From NCBI GenBank assembly GCA_018970085.1, contig JAGWXD010000017.1:1-59693 (forward strand): DNA of 59,693 nt, written 5' to 3'. Origin of the DNA: Cyanobacteria bacterium REEB459. Lineage in GTDB: Bacteria; Cyanobacteriota; Cyanobacteriia; Phormidesmidales; Phormidesmidaceae. Positions 9,546 through 18,669 of the stretch are shown here, in pieces. The notes below the pieces were generated by a model. It was not told the DNA's origin, made no database searches, and was given only the letters and a program-made list of their open reading frames with translations. Within the stretch, counting starts at the first letter, position 1, and every line of letters begins with the position of its first letter. The translations under genes were made by a program, and so were the position numbers.

Positions 9546-10886
9546 CTAGCGATCCTGCCGTAGGGTCAGGGTGTCCAGGGACTTACCGGGTGGCAGGTTG
9601 ATAAATACCCGATCGCCCGCCTCCAGGCCAGTTAAGATCTGAATCTTATCCCCTGCCTGGGGACCCAGGGTGACGGGCTGGAAAACAATATCCTGGTCCT
9701 TACCCGGCACCAGTAAGCCGGTTTGGCCGCGCTGGGTAACTACGGCCACCGTGGGCACCACCAGGGCGTCCGCTACCTGATCGGTAATAAAGGCAACATT
9801 CACGGTCATGTTCGATCGCAGTTGGTCTTTGCCACTGTCTAATTGAATACGCACCTGAAACAGGGTGACATTTTGGCGTTCAATGGCCTCTGGGGCGATG
9901 CGTTTGACCCGACCCCTAAAGATTTGCTTGGCAAAGCCATCGGCTTCCACCTCTACCCGTTGTCCCAGTTGGATGATGCCGATATTGGCCTCTGGTACCT
10001 CCGCCAGTACCTCCAGGTCTTGGGCCAGGGCCACAATCGCCGTAGAGGTGGCGGAGGAGGCCTCGGAGGCGGAGGTGGTGGGGGTGACAAAGGCTCCGGC
10101 GGTGGCAAACTTTTGGGTAATTACGCCGGCAAAGGGAGCTCGAATTTCCCGTTCCCTCAGCCGCACCAGACTACCTTGTAATTGGGCTTTCGCCTGGGCT
10201 AGACGGGCCTGGGCCTGGGCTATCGCTTCCGGTTGGGGTTGGCTTTCTAGCTCCTGGAGGCGTTGCTGGGCTTCTACCACCCGCGATTGGGCCTGGCGTA
10301 CCCCCGCCTGAGCGCTCCGGTATTCTCGAGCGGCGGCATCGAGGGCACTGCGAGCCACTGCCCCGCGATTAAAGAGGGCCTGGCTACGGCCCAGTTCGGC
10401 CACCGCTAGATCGAGGCGGGCTTGGGCCTCGGCCACCTGGGTCTGGGCTGTGACCACAACCGCCCTGGCCTGGGCCAGGGCGGCGGGGCGGCTACCCCGC
10501 CGCAGATCGGCTAGAGCCGCCTCTGCCTCTGCAACAGCCGCCTGATATTGGCTGATCTGGGCCCTAATGTCCTGACTTTCCATGCGGGCAATCAGTTGCC
10601 CCTGGCGGACCTGGTCCCCCTGCTCGACGTAGATTCGCTCCACAATACCGGCACTGGCAGGGCTGAGATTCACGGTTTGCCCTGGTTTAACTCGCCCACT
10701 GGCACTTACCCGCACCGTCAGGGGTTGGAGACTGGCGACGGTGGTAAAGGTGTTGATGTCGTAGGGGGTAGACCGACTGCGCCAGAGTAAGACCCCGACC
10801 CCCAGAGCGCACAGTATCATACCGGCCAGTAGGGCCCCTAACCATAACCGCATAGCAGGCTGTTGACCAGAGAAGGGAAGGGCCAT
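9546..10886 (-). CDS. HlyD/MacA-type periplasmic efflux adaptor
   Basis: A 446-residue membrane-fusion protein. One transmembrane segment lies at about residues 12-33, followed by a lipoyl half-motif (SASGRVKPGQTVNLSPASAGIVERIYVEQGDQV split over the chain), a long Ala/Gln/Arg-rich coiled coil (about 105-235), the second lipoyl half (IRAPFAGVITQ) and beta-barrel/membrane-proximal domains (VVPTVAVV, LEAGDRVF). Such adaptors bridge an inner-membrane ABC or RND pump to an outer-membrane channel; DevB/MacA-like proteins are the nearest type. No pump gene is adjacent, which is unusual, so its partner must be elsewhere. The 21-bp spacing to cbiD suggests co-transcription. Confidence 0.87.
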   Translation of the reverse strand: MALPFSGQQPAMRLWLGALLAGMILCALGVGVLLWRSRSTPYDINTFTTVASLQPLTVRVSASGRVKPGQTVNLSPASAGIVERIYVEQGDQVRQGQLIARMESQDIRAQISQYQAAVAEAEAALADLRRGSRPAALAQARAVVVTAQTQVAEAQARLDLAVAELGRSQALFNRGAVARSALDAAAREYRSAQAGVRQAQSRVVEAQQRLQELESQPQPEAIAQAQARLAQAKAQLQGSLVRLREREIRAPFAGVITQKFATAGAFVTPTTSASEASSATSTAIVALAQDLEVLAEVPEANIGIIQLGQRVEVEADGFAKQIFRGRVKRIAPEAIERQNVTLFQVRIQLDSGKDQLRSNMTVNVAFITDQVADALVVPTVAVVTQRGQTGLLVPGKDQDIVFQPVTLGPQAGDKIQILTGLEAGDRVFINLPPGKSLDTLTLRQDR

Positions 10887-10936
10887 AGGTTAGGGGAGAC
10901 GCGATCGCAGCGACAGGAACTATAGGGCAATAATAA

Positions 10937-10961
10937 CCCCCGAGGCCATAGACCTCGGGGG
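10937..10961 (-). terminator. Strong hairpin in the divergent hlyD/lipoprotein region
   Basis: CCCCCGAGG (10937-10945) pairs perfectly with CCTCGGGGG (10953-10961) around a 7-base loop. In minus sense it is followed by TTATTATT, so it looks like an intrinsic terminator or attenuator ending 50 bases before the hlyD start. Because it lies between divergent genes there is no upstream minus-strand gene for it to terminate, which makes leader attenuation of hlyD the more economical reading. Apart from this hairpin and a CRP-like site, nothing was found in 10887-11196. Confidence 0.45.
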
Positions 10962-11065
10962 CGGTTTAACATAGTTAAGTTTAGTATAGAAATGAAACGC
11001 GTCCTTGACACCTCTTATTTTGCCGCCCTGGCCGGAATCGGGCGATGACTTCAGTGGCCTTCTTT

Positions 11066-11081
11066 TGTGATTATGATCACT
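11066..11081 (+). promoter_or_regulatory. CRP/SyCRP1-type binding site
   Basis: TGTGATTATGATCACT matches the cAMP receptor protein consensus TGTGA-N6-TCACA at nine of ten fixed positions. It lies 115 bp ahead of the lipoprotein ATG and about 180 bp from hlyD, so it could act on either divergent promoter. Cyanobacterial SyCRP1 uses nearly the same consensus and controls cell-surface and pilus genes, which would suit the surface-polysaccharide genes downstream. Binding is inferred from the sequence match only. Confidence 0.5.
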
Positions 11082-11196
11082 GACTCCCTCAACCCTTGCA
11101 GGCTCTAGTTGCTGGCTTTAAAACCATGGCTACCCTGGGAAGAGCTGGCGGCAACAGGCTATGCTATGGTTTGTAAATCTGGCTGGAAGGGGTACC

Positions 11197-11997
11197 ATGA
11201 ATCGGCTCAGTAGGTTATCAGGCTTAGCTCTCTGCTGTCTGCTAGGCCTGACCGCAGGGGCCTGTGGTGGCCACCAGAAAAACGAGAGTCCAGTGGCTCT
11301 GCCAACGGCGCCGGGGGCAGTTCCCGCCCCTGGCCAGCCGTCTCCCACCCAGTCCACCCCCGCCCCTGGCCAAGCCGCGCCCAGCCAGCCGTCTCCCGCC
11401 CCGCCCAGCTCCGCCCCCGGCCCGGCTGAACCCGGCACCCCCATCAGTCCGGCCCAGCCGGCCCAATTAATTGCTGCCCAGCCAGAGGCTCGGATTAACT
11501 TGCGCTCTGGCCCCAGCACCACCGCTTCTACCCGGGGCTATGGCCTGGTGGGTGACCCCGTCCAACTGCTCAGGTCGGCCCAGGCTGAGGACGGCCTCTG
11601 GTACTATGTGAAATTTGAACAGTCCGGGGCAGAGGGGTGGATACGATCGGACTTGATTACGGTGGCGGGTCGCCCCCAGCCTCTTCCTAAGGAGGTCGCC
11701 ACCGGGCCCCAGTGCAAAGGCATGATGGAAGCCCTGGCCTTTACCGTCTATTACAATCAGGCCGGGTTTACTCTGGTGCGATTTCTCAACCTGGAGACTA
11801 AAAATAGCTTCGATAGCACCCTCACCCGGCAGGGTAACGATAGCCAGGGCAAACCCCTCTACCAGGGTAGCGCCACCCCCCCTAAGGCTGGTCCCTACAC
11901 CGTACAGATCACCGATCTATCGGGAGGTAAGCCCGGTAGTGGGTCCCAGTTGACCATTAATTACAATGGCATGGCCGGTATCGGCCTGTGTCCCTAG
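11197..11997 (+). CDS. Lipoprotein with proline-rich linker and SH3-like domain
   Basis: The frame opens at 11161, but the ATG at 11197 follows an AAGGGG ribosome-binding sequence and starts directly with a signal peptide (MNRLSRLSGLALCC) ending in a lipobox-like AGAC, giving 266 residues. After the lipid-attached Cys comes a low-complexity Pro/Ala/Ser/Gln linker (about residues 30-90), then a bacterial SH3 segment (INLRSGPSTTASTRGYGLVGD to GWIRSDLI, about 97-150), then a roughly 95-residue C-terminal domain with paired Cys that I do not recognise. SH3b domains usually bind peptidoglycan or peptides, so a periplasmic, cell-wall-associated role is likely. The following glycosyltransferase frame overlaps its 3' end. 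Confidence 0.75.
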   Translation: MNRLSRLSGLALCCLLGLTAGACGGHQKNESPVALPTAPGAVPAPGQPSPTQSTPAPGQAAPSQPSPAPPSSAPGPAEPGTPISPAQPAQLIAAQPEARINLRSGPSTTASTRGYGLVGDPVQLLRSAQAEDGLWYYVKFEQSGAEGWIRSDLITVAGRPQPLPKEVATGPQCKGMMEALAFTVYYNQAGFTLVRFLNLETKNSFDSTLTRQGNDSQGKPLYQGSATPPKAGPYTVQITDLSGGKPGSGSQLTINYNGMAGIGLCP

Positions 11998-13177
11998 TCC
12001 GGTGTCCTATCCCTACCCTCCGGTGGCGGTGCCCACCCCCCCCCTAGGGTCAGCCAAGGTGGCGATCGTCCATGAATGGTTGCAGACCCGGGCTGGCTCT
12101 GAAAAGGTGGTGGAGCAAATGCTGGGCCTATTTAGCCAGGCAGACCTGTTTGCCCTGGTTAACTTTTGCGATTCCCAGGGGGGGCCGATCCTACCTGCCC
12201 ATACCCGCATACAGACCTCCTTTCTACAGCATCTGCCCCTGGCCCAGAAGTACTTTCGTCACTATCTGGCCCTGATGCCCCTGGCGATCGAGCAGTTTAA
12301 CCTGGACCCCTATGACCTGGTGATCTCCAGCAATCATGCTGTGGCCAAGGGAGTGATTACCCGAGCCAATCAGCTCCATATCAGTTACGTCCACACCCCG
12401 ATTCGCTATGCCTGGGACCTACAACATCAATACCTGAGCCAATCCGGTTTAAAGGGGATAGGGGGTGGCCTTACCCGCCTGATTCTCCATTATCTACGTC
12501 TGTGGGACCTGGCCGCTGCCAGTCGGGTTGATTGCTTTTTGGCTAACTCTCGCTACGTCGCCCGACGCATCTGGAAAACCTATCGTCGCCCCGCTACGGT
12601 CCTTTATCCGCCGGTGGCCGTGGACCGGTTTGGCTGGCAGCGCGATCGCGAAGAATTTTACCTCACGGTTTCTCGCTGCGTGCCCTATAAGCGGGTCGAT
12701 CTATCGGTAGCCGCCTTTAACCAACTGGGTTGGCCCCTGGTGGTGATGGGGGATGGCCCGGGTCTAGAACAACTGCGGCGATCGGCTAAACCCAATATCA
12801 GCTTTATTCAAAAACCAGATGACAACCTGGTGGCGGATTATATGGAACGCTGCCGGGGCTTCATTTTTCCGGCTGAAGAAGACTTTGGTATTACCGTAGT
12901 GGAGGCCCAAGCCGCCGGGGCTCCAGTGATTGCCTATGGTCAAGGGGGTAGCGCAGAAACTGTCCAGGCTGGCCAAACGGGCATTTTATTTGATCGCCAA
13001 ACCGTTGAAGACCTGGTGGAGGCAGTCAGGTATTTTGAACAAACCCGCAGTCACTTCCATGCTGAGAGCATTCGCAATCACGCCGAAACCTTTTCAGAAC
13101 AACGGTTTCGCCAGCACTTCTGGAATTTTGTCAACCTTCAATGGATGAATTTTTGTCAAGGTAATGGCTTAGAGTAG
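11966..13177 (+). CDS. Family 4 glycosyltransferase (exopolysaccharide/cell-surface glycan)
   Basis: A GT-B fold transferase. The N-terminal half has VAIVHEWLQTRAGSEKV and the YVHTPIRYAWDLQHQYL stretch typical of polysaccharide GT4 enzymes. The C-terminal donor-binding half has KRVDLSVAAF, VVMGDGP and the retaining EX7E motif in EDFGITVVEAQAAGAPVIAYGQGGS. The first ATG overlaps the preceding lipoprotein gene by 32 bp; a GTG at 12002, just past that gene's stop, gives 391 residues and may be the true start. A polyprenyl-phosphate sugar transferase follows 30 bp later, so these two probably act in the same glycan pathway. The sugar specificity cannot be read from the sequence. Confidence 0.88.
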   Translation: MAWPVSACVPSPVSYPYPPVAVPTPPLGSAKVAIVHEWLQTRAGSEKVVEQMLGLFSQADLFALVNFCDSQGGPILPAHTRIQTSFLQHLPLAQKYFRHYLALMPLAIEQFNLDPYDLVISSNHAVAKGVITRANQLHISYVHTPIRYAWDLQHQYLSQSGLKGIGGGLTRLILHYLRLWDLAAASRVDCFLANSRYVARRIWKTYRRPATVLYPPVAVDRFGWQRDREEFYLTVSRCVPYKRVDLSVAAFNQLGWPLVVMGDGPGLEQLRRSAKPNISFIQKPDDNLVADYMERCRGFIFPAEEDFGITVVEAQAAGAPVIAYGQGGSAETVQAGQTGILFDRQTVEDLVEAVRYFEQTRSHFHAESIRNHAETFSEQRFRQHFWNFVNLQWMNFCQGNGLE

Positions 13178-13207
13178 GGACGGGAAACCCAGGGTAATAG
13201 CAGACAT

Positions 13208-14653
13208 ATGTTTCTTCCACAACCAGCGGTTAATCCAGTCAAGGCCTCTTTAAAAATGTCCAGCCGATCCATCCCTATGGTGGGGCTACTGGCTGCCGCC
13301 GACCTACTGGCTCTCCTGCTAGCCGGGGCCCTCAGTGTTTACGGACGGCTAGTGCTAGATGGCCAATACCCCCCGGTTCTCTACGGCCAGCTGTGGCCAA
13401 TTCTGGGGGTGTTTATTCTGGCCTATGGGCTAAGCGGCCTCTATCCCGGGGTGTGTGTCAGCCCGGCGGACGAGCTGCGCCGGGTGGTGCTATCCACCTC
13501 CTTTATTTATTTGGTATTGGGGTCTGGTATTTTTTTGGTCCGCCAGGGAGAAACCTACTCTCGCAGCGTCTTTCTACTGGCCTGGGGACTCTCCCTGCTG
13601 TTGGTGCTGCTCGGGCGATGGCTGGTCCGCCACCTGTTTGCTCGATGCGACTGGTGGGGCTATCCGGTACTGATTTTGGGAGCTGGACGGACCGGAGAAC
13701 TGGTCATTCAAACCTTAAAAAAGCAACCCTGGTTTGGTCTCAAACCGGTGGCAGTGCTGGATGACAACCCGGCGATGAGGGGAGACCTGGCGGGCGTTCC
13801 CGTAGTTGGTGCCTTGGCCCTGGCCCCCCTGCTAGCCCGTCAGCGAGATATTCACTATGGGATTGTGGCGATTCCAGGAGTGAACCGCCAGCGACTGCTG
13901 ACCATTCTGGAGGACTACGGCCATAGTTTTGCCCATTTATTAATGATTCCTGACCTATTTGGCCTGGCCAGTCTCTGGGTAGGTGCCAGGGATCTAGGCG
14001 GCATACTTGGTTTAGAGATTAGTCAACGGCTACTTTTGCCTGGATCCCGCATGACTAAGGCCCTGCTAGACCTGAGCTTAACCCTGCTGCTGGTAAGTCT
14101 GCTGTTGCCGCTGCTGCTGCTAGTGGTGATTTTAATCAAACTGGATTCCCCTGGGCCTTTGTTTTACGGTCATCAACGGGTGGGCCGCCACGGCGCTACC
14201 TTTGTCGCCTGGAAGTTTCGAACCATGGTAGAAAATGCCGATCAGGTGTTGGAAAATTATTTGCAGGCCAATCCCGCTTTGCAGCAGCAATGGCAGGCAG
14301 ATCAAAAGCTGCGTTACGACCCCAGAGTGACCACCGTTGGCCGCCTTTTACGACGCACCAGCCTGGACGAATTACCCCAACTCTGGAATGTGCTGCGGGG
14401 TGAAATGAGTCTGGTGGGACCCCGCCCCATTGTGGGCGATGAAATTGAACGCTATGCCGACACCTACAAGCTTTATACTCGAGTCTTGCCAGGACTAACC
14501 GGCCTATGGCAAGTCTCGGGGCGCAATAATGTTTCCTACCCAGCCCGGGTTAATCTAGATGCCTACTACGTGAGAAATTGGTCGGTCTGGCTGGATATTT
14601 ATATTCTAGCTAGAACCGTTTGGGTGGTGATTACTGGGGAAGGGGCCTATTAG
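13208..14653 (+). CDS. Polyprenyl-phosphate glycosyl-1-phosphate transferase (WbaP/RfbP type)
   Basis: Starts an exopolysaccharide or O-antigen repeat unit by moving sugar-1-phosphate from a nucleotide sugar to undecaprenyl phosphate in the inner membrane. The 481 residues show about four N-terminal membrane helices (residues 20-150), a Rossmann-like CoA-binding-type domain ([15 protein letters not shown], about 155-170), a further helix (about 295-320) and the catalytic bacterial sugar transferase domain with [53 protein letters not shown] and [11 protein letters not shown], each a family hallmark. It lies 30 bp downstream of the GT4 gene. The hairpin-forming ATCTCC/GGAGAT at 14666-14688 follows it but lacks a U tract. 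Confidence 0.94.
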   Translation: MFLPQPAVNPVKASLKMSSRSIPMVGLLAAADLLALLLAGALSVYGRLVLDGQYPPVLYGQLWPILGVFILAYGLSGLYPGVCVSPADELRRVVLSTSFIYLVLGSGIFLVRQGETYSRSVFLLAWGLSLLLVLLGRWLVRHLFARCDWWGYPVLILGAGRTGELVIQTLKKQPWFGLKPVAVLDDNPAMRGDLAGVPVVGALALAPLLARQRDIHYGIVAIPGVNRQRLLTILEDYGHSFAHLLMIPDLFGLASLWVGARDLGGILGLEISQRLLLPGSRMTKALLDLSLTLLLVSLLLPLLLLVVILIKLDSPGPLFYGHQRVGRHGATFVAWKFRTMVENADQVLENYLQANPALQQQWQADQKLRYDPRVTTVGRLLRRTSLDELPQLWNVLRGEMSLVGPRPIVGDEIERYADTYKLYTRVLPGLTGLWQVSGRNNVSYPARVNLDAYYVRNWSVWLDIYILARTVWVVITGEGAY

Positions 14654-14759
14654 GGATGAGCAACGATCTCCCCGACCGGGTTGGAGATAGACCGGGCTAA
14701 AATAACTCCATAGCCCCAGCGGCTCAGGCGCTAATCACCCCAATTTTCTGTTTCTCCCT

Positions 14760-15689
14760 ATGGATTTAACCACGGCTCTACCCACTGGCTTAATTACTCT
14801 TCGTGAGGGGGTAGAAGCGGCTTTGGTAGTGGGCATTGTCCTTGCCTGTCTGAGTAAGGCCCAGTGTCAGCGTCTCTACCCCTGGGTCTATGCTGGCGTG
14901 GCTGGGGGCCTGGCGGGGAGCGCCATGGTCGGCCTGGCCCTGGGCATCAGTCTACAGCAGGTGCAGCAGGTCTTACCCCATCTGCGGAGTGTGGTGACTC
15001 CCCTACTGAACGTGCTGTTTGGGGCGATCGCTATTCTGATGTTGAGCTGGATGCTCCTGTGGATGACCCGGCAGGCCCGCAGTCTCAGGGGAGAACTTGA
15101 GGGATCGGTACAAAAGGCTTTGCAGAGGGGAGAGACCGCCGGATGGGGGATTTTTAGCCTGGTTTGTATTGCCGTATTAAGAGAAGGCTTCGAAACCGTT
15201 CTATTTATCTTTACTAATGTAGAAGCCAGCCTCAGCGCTGCTCTGGGAGCCCTGATGGGGTTGGCGGCAGCGGCCCTGGTCGGGATTGGTCTATTTCGCT
15301 GGGGCCTCACCATTAACCTGAAGCAGTTTTTCCAGGTGATGGGGGTACTGCTACTGCTGATTATTGGTGGCCTGGTGATCTCAGTATTAAAAAATCTGGA
15401 TGCGGGCCTGGCCACCCTCAGCCTGGTCGGTGGTGCTGACGGTGACCTCTGTGCCTTTCAAAGTTCCTGTATTTTAGGCCCCCTACTCTGGGATACCAGC
15501 GGTATTTTGCCCGATCGCCAATTTCCCGGTGTATTATTAAAAACCCTGCTGGGTTACCGCGATCACTTCTACCTGCTCCAGGCAATCGCCTACGCCAGCT
15601 TCTGGCTACTGGTGGGTGGCAGCTATTGGCGCAGCCTGCGTCCCCACCCGGTGCAAAAGCCCCTGCCAACTAACCCACCGGCAATTTAA
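14760..15689 (+). CDS. FTR1-family iron permease
   Basis: A 309-residue integral membrane protein with seven predicted helices. The two iron-binding REGxE motifs of the OFeT/FTR1 family are both present: REGVEAALVVG (about residues 16-26) and REGFETVLFI (about 141-150). It imports iron across the inner membrane; bacterial relatives often work with an extracytoplasmic oxidase or EfeO/EfeB, but none is adjacent. It begins 106 bp after the sugar transferase on the same strand, and its last four bases overlap the 3' end of moaE on the other strand. Confidence 0.9.
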   Translation: MDLTTALPTGLITLREGVEAALVVGIVLACLSKAQCQRLYPWVYAGVAGGLAGSAMVGLALGISLQQVQQVLPHLRSVVTPLLNVLFGAIAILMLSWMLLWMTRQARSLRGELEGSVQKALQRGETAGWGIFSLVCIAVLREGFETVLFIFTNVEASLSAALGALMGLAAAALVGIGLFRWGLTINLKQFFQVMGVLLLLIIGGLVISVLKNLDAGLATLSLVGGADGDLCAFQSSCILGPLLWDTSGILPDRQFPGVLLKTLLGYRDHFYLLQAIAYASFWLLVGGSYWRSLRPHPVQKPLPTNPPAI

Positions 15690-16165
15690 TCACCGATCCC
15701 TGGCTGGCAAGCGCCAATACTAACCCATTGACCACTGGCTTGCCCGGTGCCATCGTCGTACCATTCCTTCTTCCAGATCGGGGCTGTATGCTTCAGGGTA
15801 TCGATGGCATACTGGCATGCGGCAAAGGCCTCTTCCCGGTGGGGACAGCCAATAGCCACCACCACACTAATGTCGCCAATGTATAAGCGACCAATGCGGT
15901 GGTGAATAACCACCTGAGCCACCAGGGGCCAGCGCTGGTGAATCTGCTCGGCGATTTGTTCAAAAATCTTCAGGGCCATGGGCTCGTAGGCCTGATACTC
16001 CAGGGCTGTAACCGCTTGGCCCTGGTTATGGTCGCGGACCATACCGCTCATGATCACAACCGCCCCGTTACTGGGCCGATGAGCCAGGGCATAGGCCGCC
16101 TCAAGGCTGAGGGGAGCCAGACCAAGGTGGAGGGTGGCGGTAGGAAAATCGGTCATCCTGGCCAT
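15686..16165 (-). CDS. moaE: Molybdopterin synthase catalytic subunit MoaE
   Basis: The large subunit of molybdopterin synthase, which inserts two sulfurs from MoaD thiocarboxylate into precursor Z to make molybdopterin, needed for nitrate reductase. The 159 residues contain GAVVIMSGMVRDHNQG, ALEYQAYEPMA, HRIGRLYIGDISVVVAI and the catalytic-lysine region APIWKKEWYDDG. Starts at 16165 or the ATG nine bases inside it are both possible. It is isolated from moaD and other moa genes in this window and converges on the FTR1 gene. Confidence 0.93.
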   Translation of the reverse strand: MARMTDFPTATLHLGLAPLSLEAAYALAHRPSNGAVVIMSGMVRDHNQGQAVTALEYQAYEPMALKIFEQIAEQIHQRWPLVAQVVIHHRIGRLYIGDISVVVAIGCPHREEAFAACQYAIDTLKHTAPIWKKEWYDDGTGQASGQWVSIGACQPGIGD

Positions 16166-16510
16166 AGAGGTGGATATGGCTTGATTTTAGCAAACCAGCG
16201 ACGGGGCCAGCCGGGTGGCTGCCAGTCTAGCCAGAAAGGTCGGCTTGAGCACTGACCAGGGCAGGCTGAGTGAGCAAATCCCCCTAGTCGATCGCCTGGT
16301 TGACCTATCAACGCTAGACTTAATCTACGGGGACTATGAATGGAAGATTTATTCTTTGCAGGAAGGGTTAAAACTCCTAGGGAAGGGATTACCCCGCTGC
16401 CATGGTAAGGCTAAGCTTACCCAGGCGGGAAGAATTAATCTGGGAGGATTTAGACTGCCCTGAGACGCCCCTAGGGTTTAAGCGAACCCTGATCCATCCC
16501 CTGACTCTGG
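16166..16510. other. Intergenic gap without a recognised gene
   Basis: The 345 bp between the divergent moaE and site-2 protease genes must hold both promoters. No convincing ORF or RNA was seen. A small hairpin AGGGTT/AACCCT (16473-16478 with 16485-16490) lies 21 bp before the protease start, close enough to affect translation but too weak to claim. Confidence 0.4.
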
Positions 16511-17992
16511 TTGGCTGATAAATACGTCCTTATGGTTACTACTGGGTTGATTTTGCTGGTGGCGATCGCCATTTTGGGGTGGGGCTACCGCCGCGCCCTT
16601 CCCTACGGCCACCCTGGCCTGCTAGCCTGGCTGCAATCGGTGGTTTTAATGGCTCCCTGGTTGCTATTTTTCGGCTTAGCGGCTTTGGGTGTTGGTCTCA
16701 ATTTGGCTGCAGTGCTGGCCCTGTTGCTGCTGTCTACAGGAATTTATATCTACCTGGGGCGGCGCTTGCGCACCCTGGCCCAGACCAGCCCCAAGCCGGT
16801 GCTGGGTACCCTGCCGGATCCAGATGCGGCTGCTCCCACCGACCAGGTGACAACGGCCCCAGCTCCAGCCCCAGCCGAGATTGCCATTCCCGCCGCCGAT
16901 CTGGCTCAAATTGAGGGCATCTTTGGCCTGGATACCTATTTTCGTACCGAAACCATAGCCTATGACCAGGGCGCTATTTTTCGTGGCAACCTGCGCGGCC
17001 AGCCGGCCCAAACCCAGGCGGAGCTGAGCCGGCTATTGACAGACCGGCTGGGCGATCGCTATCGCCTATTTCTAGTGGAAAATCAAGACCAACGGCCAAC
17101 GGTGGTGGTGCTACCCGCCAGCTTAGATCCGATCAAAACTACCCCCATGCAATGGGCAATCGCTGGCGGACTGGGGATTATTAGTGTCTTCACCGGCTTA
17201 GAAGCCGGAGCCCTGTTACAGGGTTTTGATCTACTCCAGACCCCCTCCCATTGGCCAGACAGCTTACCCTTTCTAGGGGGACTGCTGGTGATTCTATTCA
17301 GCCATGAGGCCGGGCACTGGCTACTGGCTCGACGCCATCGAGTACGGTTAAGCCCTCCCTTTGTGATTCCGGCCTGGCAAATCGGCAGCTTTGGCAGCTT
17401 AACTCGATTTGAGGCTTTGCTACCGCACCGCACCAGTCTCTTTGATATTGCCTTTGCCGGTCCAGCCCTGGGGGGATTGGTATCCCTAATCATGCTGATG
17501 GTGGGCCTGGTGCTATCCCATCCCGGTAGCCCCTTCCAGCTACCGGTAGCCTTCTTTCAGGGATCGGTACTGGTGGGCACCCTGGCCCGGGTAGTCCTGG
17601 GGGAAGCCCTGCAAGCTCCCCTAGTTGATGTTCACCCCCTCAGCATCTACGGTTGGTTAGGATTGCTGATCACAGCGCTCAATTTAATGCCCGCCGGTCG
17701 GCTGGATGGAGGTCGAGTCGTACAGGCCATCTACGGTCGCAAAATAGCTGGCCGCACCACCATTGTTACCCTAATTTTGCTAGCCCTGGTATCGCTAGCT
17801 AACCCTCTGGCCCTATATTGGGCAGCACTGATTGTGGTCCTTCAGCGCAACCTAGAGCGGCCCTGCCTAGATGACCTGACAGAGCCCGATGATACCCGGG
17901 CGGCCCTGGGATTATTGGTTCTATTTCTAGCCCTGGCCGTCCTGATGCCCCTCAGTCCATCCCTGGCAGGGCGGCTGGGGATTGGCGGGTAA
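16511..17992 (+). CDS. Site-2 protease-like M50 metalloprotease (EGY-type)
   Basis: An intramembrane zinc protease of about 493 residues. It has N-terminal helices (about 8-80), a soluble segment with a Pro/Ala-rich linker and a 70-residue domain typical of cyanobacterial and plastid EGY proteins (LAQIEGIFGLDTYFRTETI), then the M50 core. The core contains HEAGH (about residue 264) and the third zinc ligand in LMPAGRLDGGRVVQ (about 393-406). Plastid EGY1 is required for chloroplast development; bacterial relatives cleave membrane-tethered regulators. The start is uncertain: TTG at 16511 or ATG at 16532, neither with a clear ribosome-binding site. Its substrate is unknown. Confidence 0.9.
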   Translation: MADKYVLMVTTGLILLVAIAILGWGYRRALPYGHPGLLAWLQSVVLMAPWLLFFGLAALGVGLNLAAVLALLLLSTGIYIYLGRRLRTLAQTSPKPVLGTLPDPDAAAPTDQVTTAPAPAPAEIAIPAADLAQIEGIFGLDTYFRTETIAYDQGAIFRGNLRGQPAQTQAELSRLLTDRLGDRYRLFLVENQDQRPTVVVLPASLDPIKTTPMQWAIAGGLGIISVFTGLEAGALLQGFDLLQTPSHWPDSLPFLGGLLVILFSHEAGHWLLARRHRVRLSPPFVIPAWQIGSFGSLTRFEALLPHRTSLFDIAFAGPALGGLVSLIMLMVGLVLSHPGSPFQLPVAFFQGSVLVGTLARVVLGEALQAPLVDVHPLSIYGWLGLLITALNLMPAGRLDGGRVVQAIYGRKIAGRTTIVTLILLALVSLANPLALYWAALIVVLQRNLERPCLDDLTEPDDTRAALGLLVLFLALAVLMPLSPSLAGRLGIGG

Positions 17993-18027
17993 ATCGCCTA
18001 AGGCCTAACCCTGGCTAAACCATCCGA

Positions 18028-18062
18028 TTAAAAAGTCTAACCCCCGGCGTGAGGGTTAGACT
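18028..18062 (-). terminator. Intrinsic terminator of rpsU
   Basis: AGTCTAACCC (18034-18043) pairs perfectly over 10 bp with GGGTTAGACT (18053-18062), with a 9-base loop. In minus sense the stem is followed by a short T run (TTTTTAAT). It lies 60 bp past the rpsU stop and also just beyond the plus-strand protease gene, but the T tract favours the minus direction. Confidence 0.75.
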
Positions 18063-18121
18063 AAAGCCAGAGGCCCTAGGGCCCCTGGGGCAGATCTAAG
18101 GGCTAGCCCTGAACTTGTTGC

Positions 18122-18298
18122 CTAACGGTAACGCTTTTTACGTCGGGCTACGGCCTTACGCTTGCGCTTTTCCTGAGGGGTTTCAAAGTGACGTCGCCGC
18201 TTCACCTCAGAAAAAATTCCCGCCTTAGAAACTTGCCGCTTAAAGCGGCGTAGGGCTGATTCAATGCCTTCGTTTTCACCGACAAGGACTTGAGTCAT
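18122..18298 (-). CDS. rpsU: 30S ribosomal protein S21
   Basis: A 58-residue, very basic small-subunit protein that helps base-pair mRNA with 16S rRNA at initiation. The sequence runs from [19 protein letters not shown] to the Arg/Lys-rich tail [13 protein letters not shown], matching cyanobacterial S21 throughout. The frame extends upstream to 18355, but the internal ATG at 18298 gives the family's exact N-terminus. It is a single-gene unit with its own downstream terminator. Confidence 0.95.
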   Translation of the reverse strand: MTQVLVGENEGIESALRRFKRQVSKAGIFSEVKRRRHFETPQEKRKRKAVARRKKRYR

Positions 18299-18669
18299 AG
18301 GAAACTGCTTTTTCTCCTGATGGAATGTCTTGGAACAGATTGGTCCTGCTGCCACAGAACCGGGGTTATACTTGGATCCAGATAACTGGGGTTGGTAACC
18401 AAATTGGTTAAAAGGGCCACGGGCGAAGAAACCATGGACCTTAGCCCCCGCCGGTTAAGGGCGGCCAGGGCAATGGCAAAAGCTTGGAGGTCGCCTGGGA
18501 ATGGTCGAGTCACCTCCTGGAATCCCAGACCAGTCTGTACAGACAGTAAAACCGGGGCATTCAGTCCCTGGAGTTATAGCTAGACTATCACAGATAGGGA
18601 CGTTCTCTCTGGCAAAGACGGCGAATTCAGGGTCCTAGCCGACCTGGATGGACCGTTTTCAGCACTGCC
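18299..18669. other. Intergenic region upstream of rpsU
   Basis: The 371 bp between rpsU and the metallophosphoesterase 3' end should contain the rpsU promoter and leader. A 72-codon minus-strand frame exists here but its composition and lack of motifs make it unlikely to be real. The short repeat GGTTGGTAACCAAATTGGTT (18389-18408) is partly palindromic. No RNA gene was recognised. Confidence 0.4.

Noticed and set aside
10992-11048. 18-codon plus-strand peptide MKRVLDTSYF...
   Set aside because: It is very short and has no ribosome-binding site or recognisable match; kept only as a possible leader peptide.
18295-18513. 72-codon minus-strand frame upstream of rpsU
   Set aside because: It overlaps the rpsU start and promoter region, has no motif, and lacks a ribosome-binding site.
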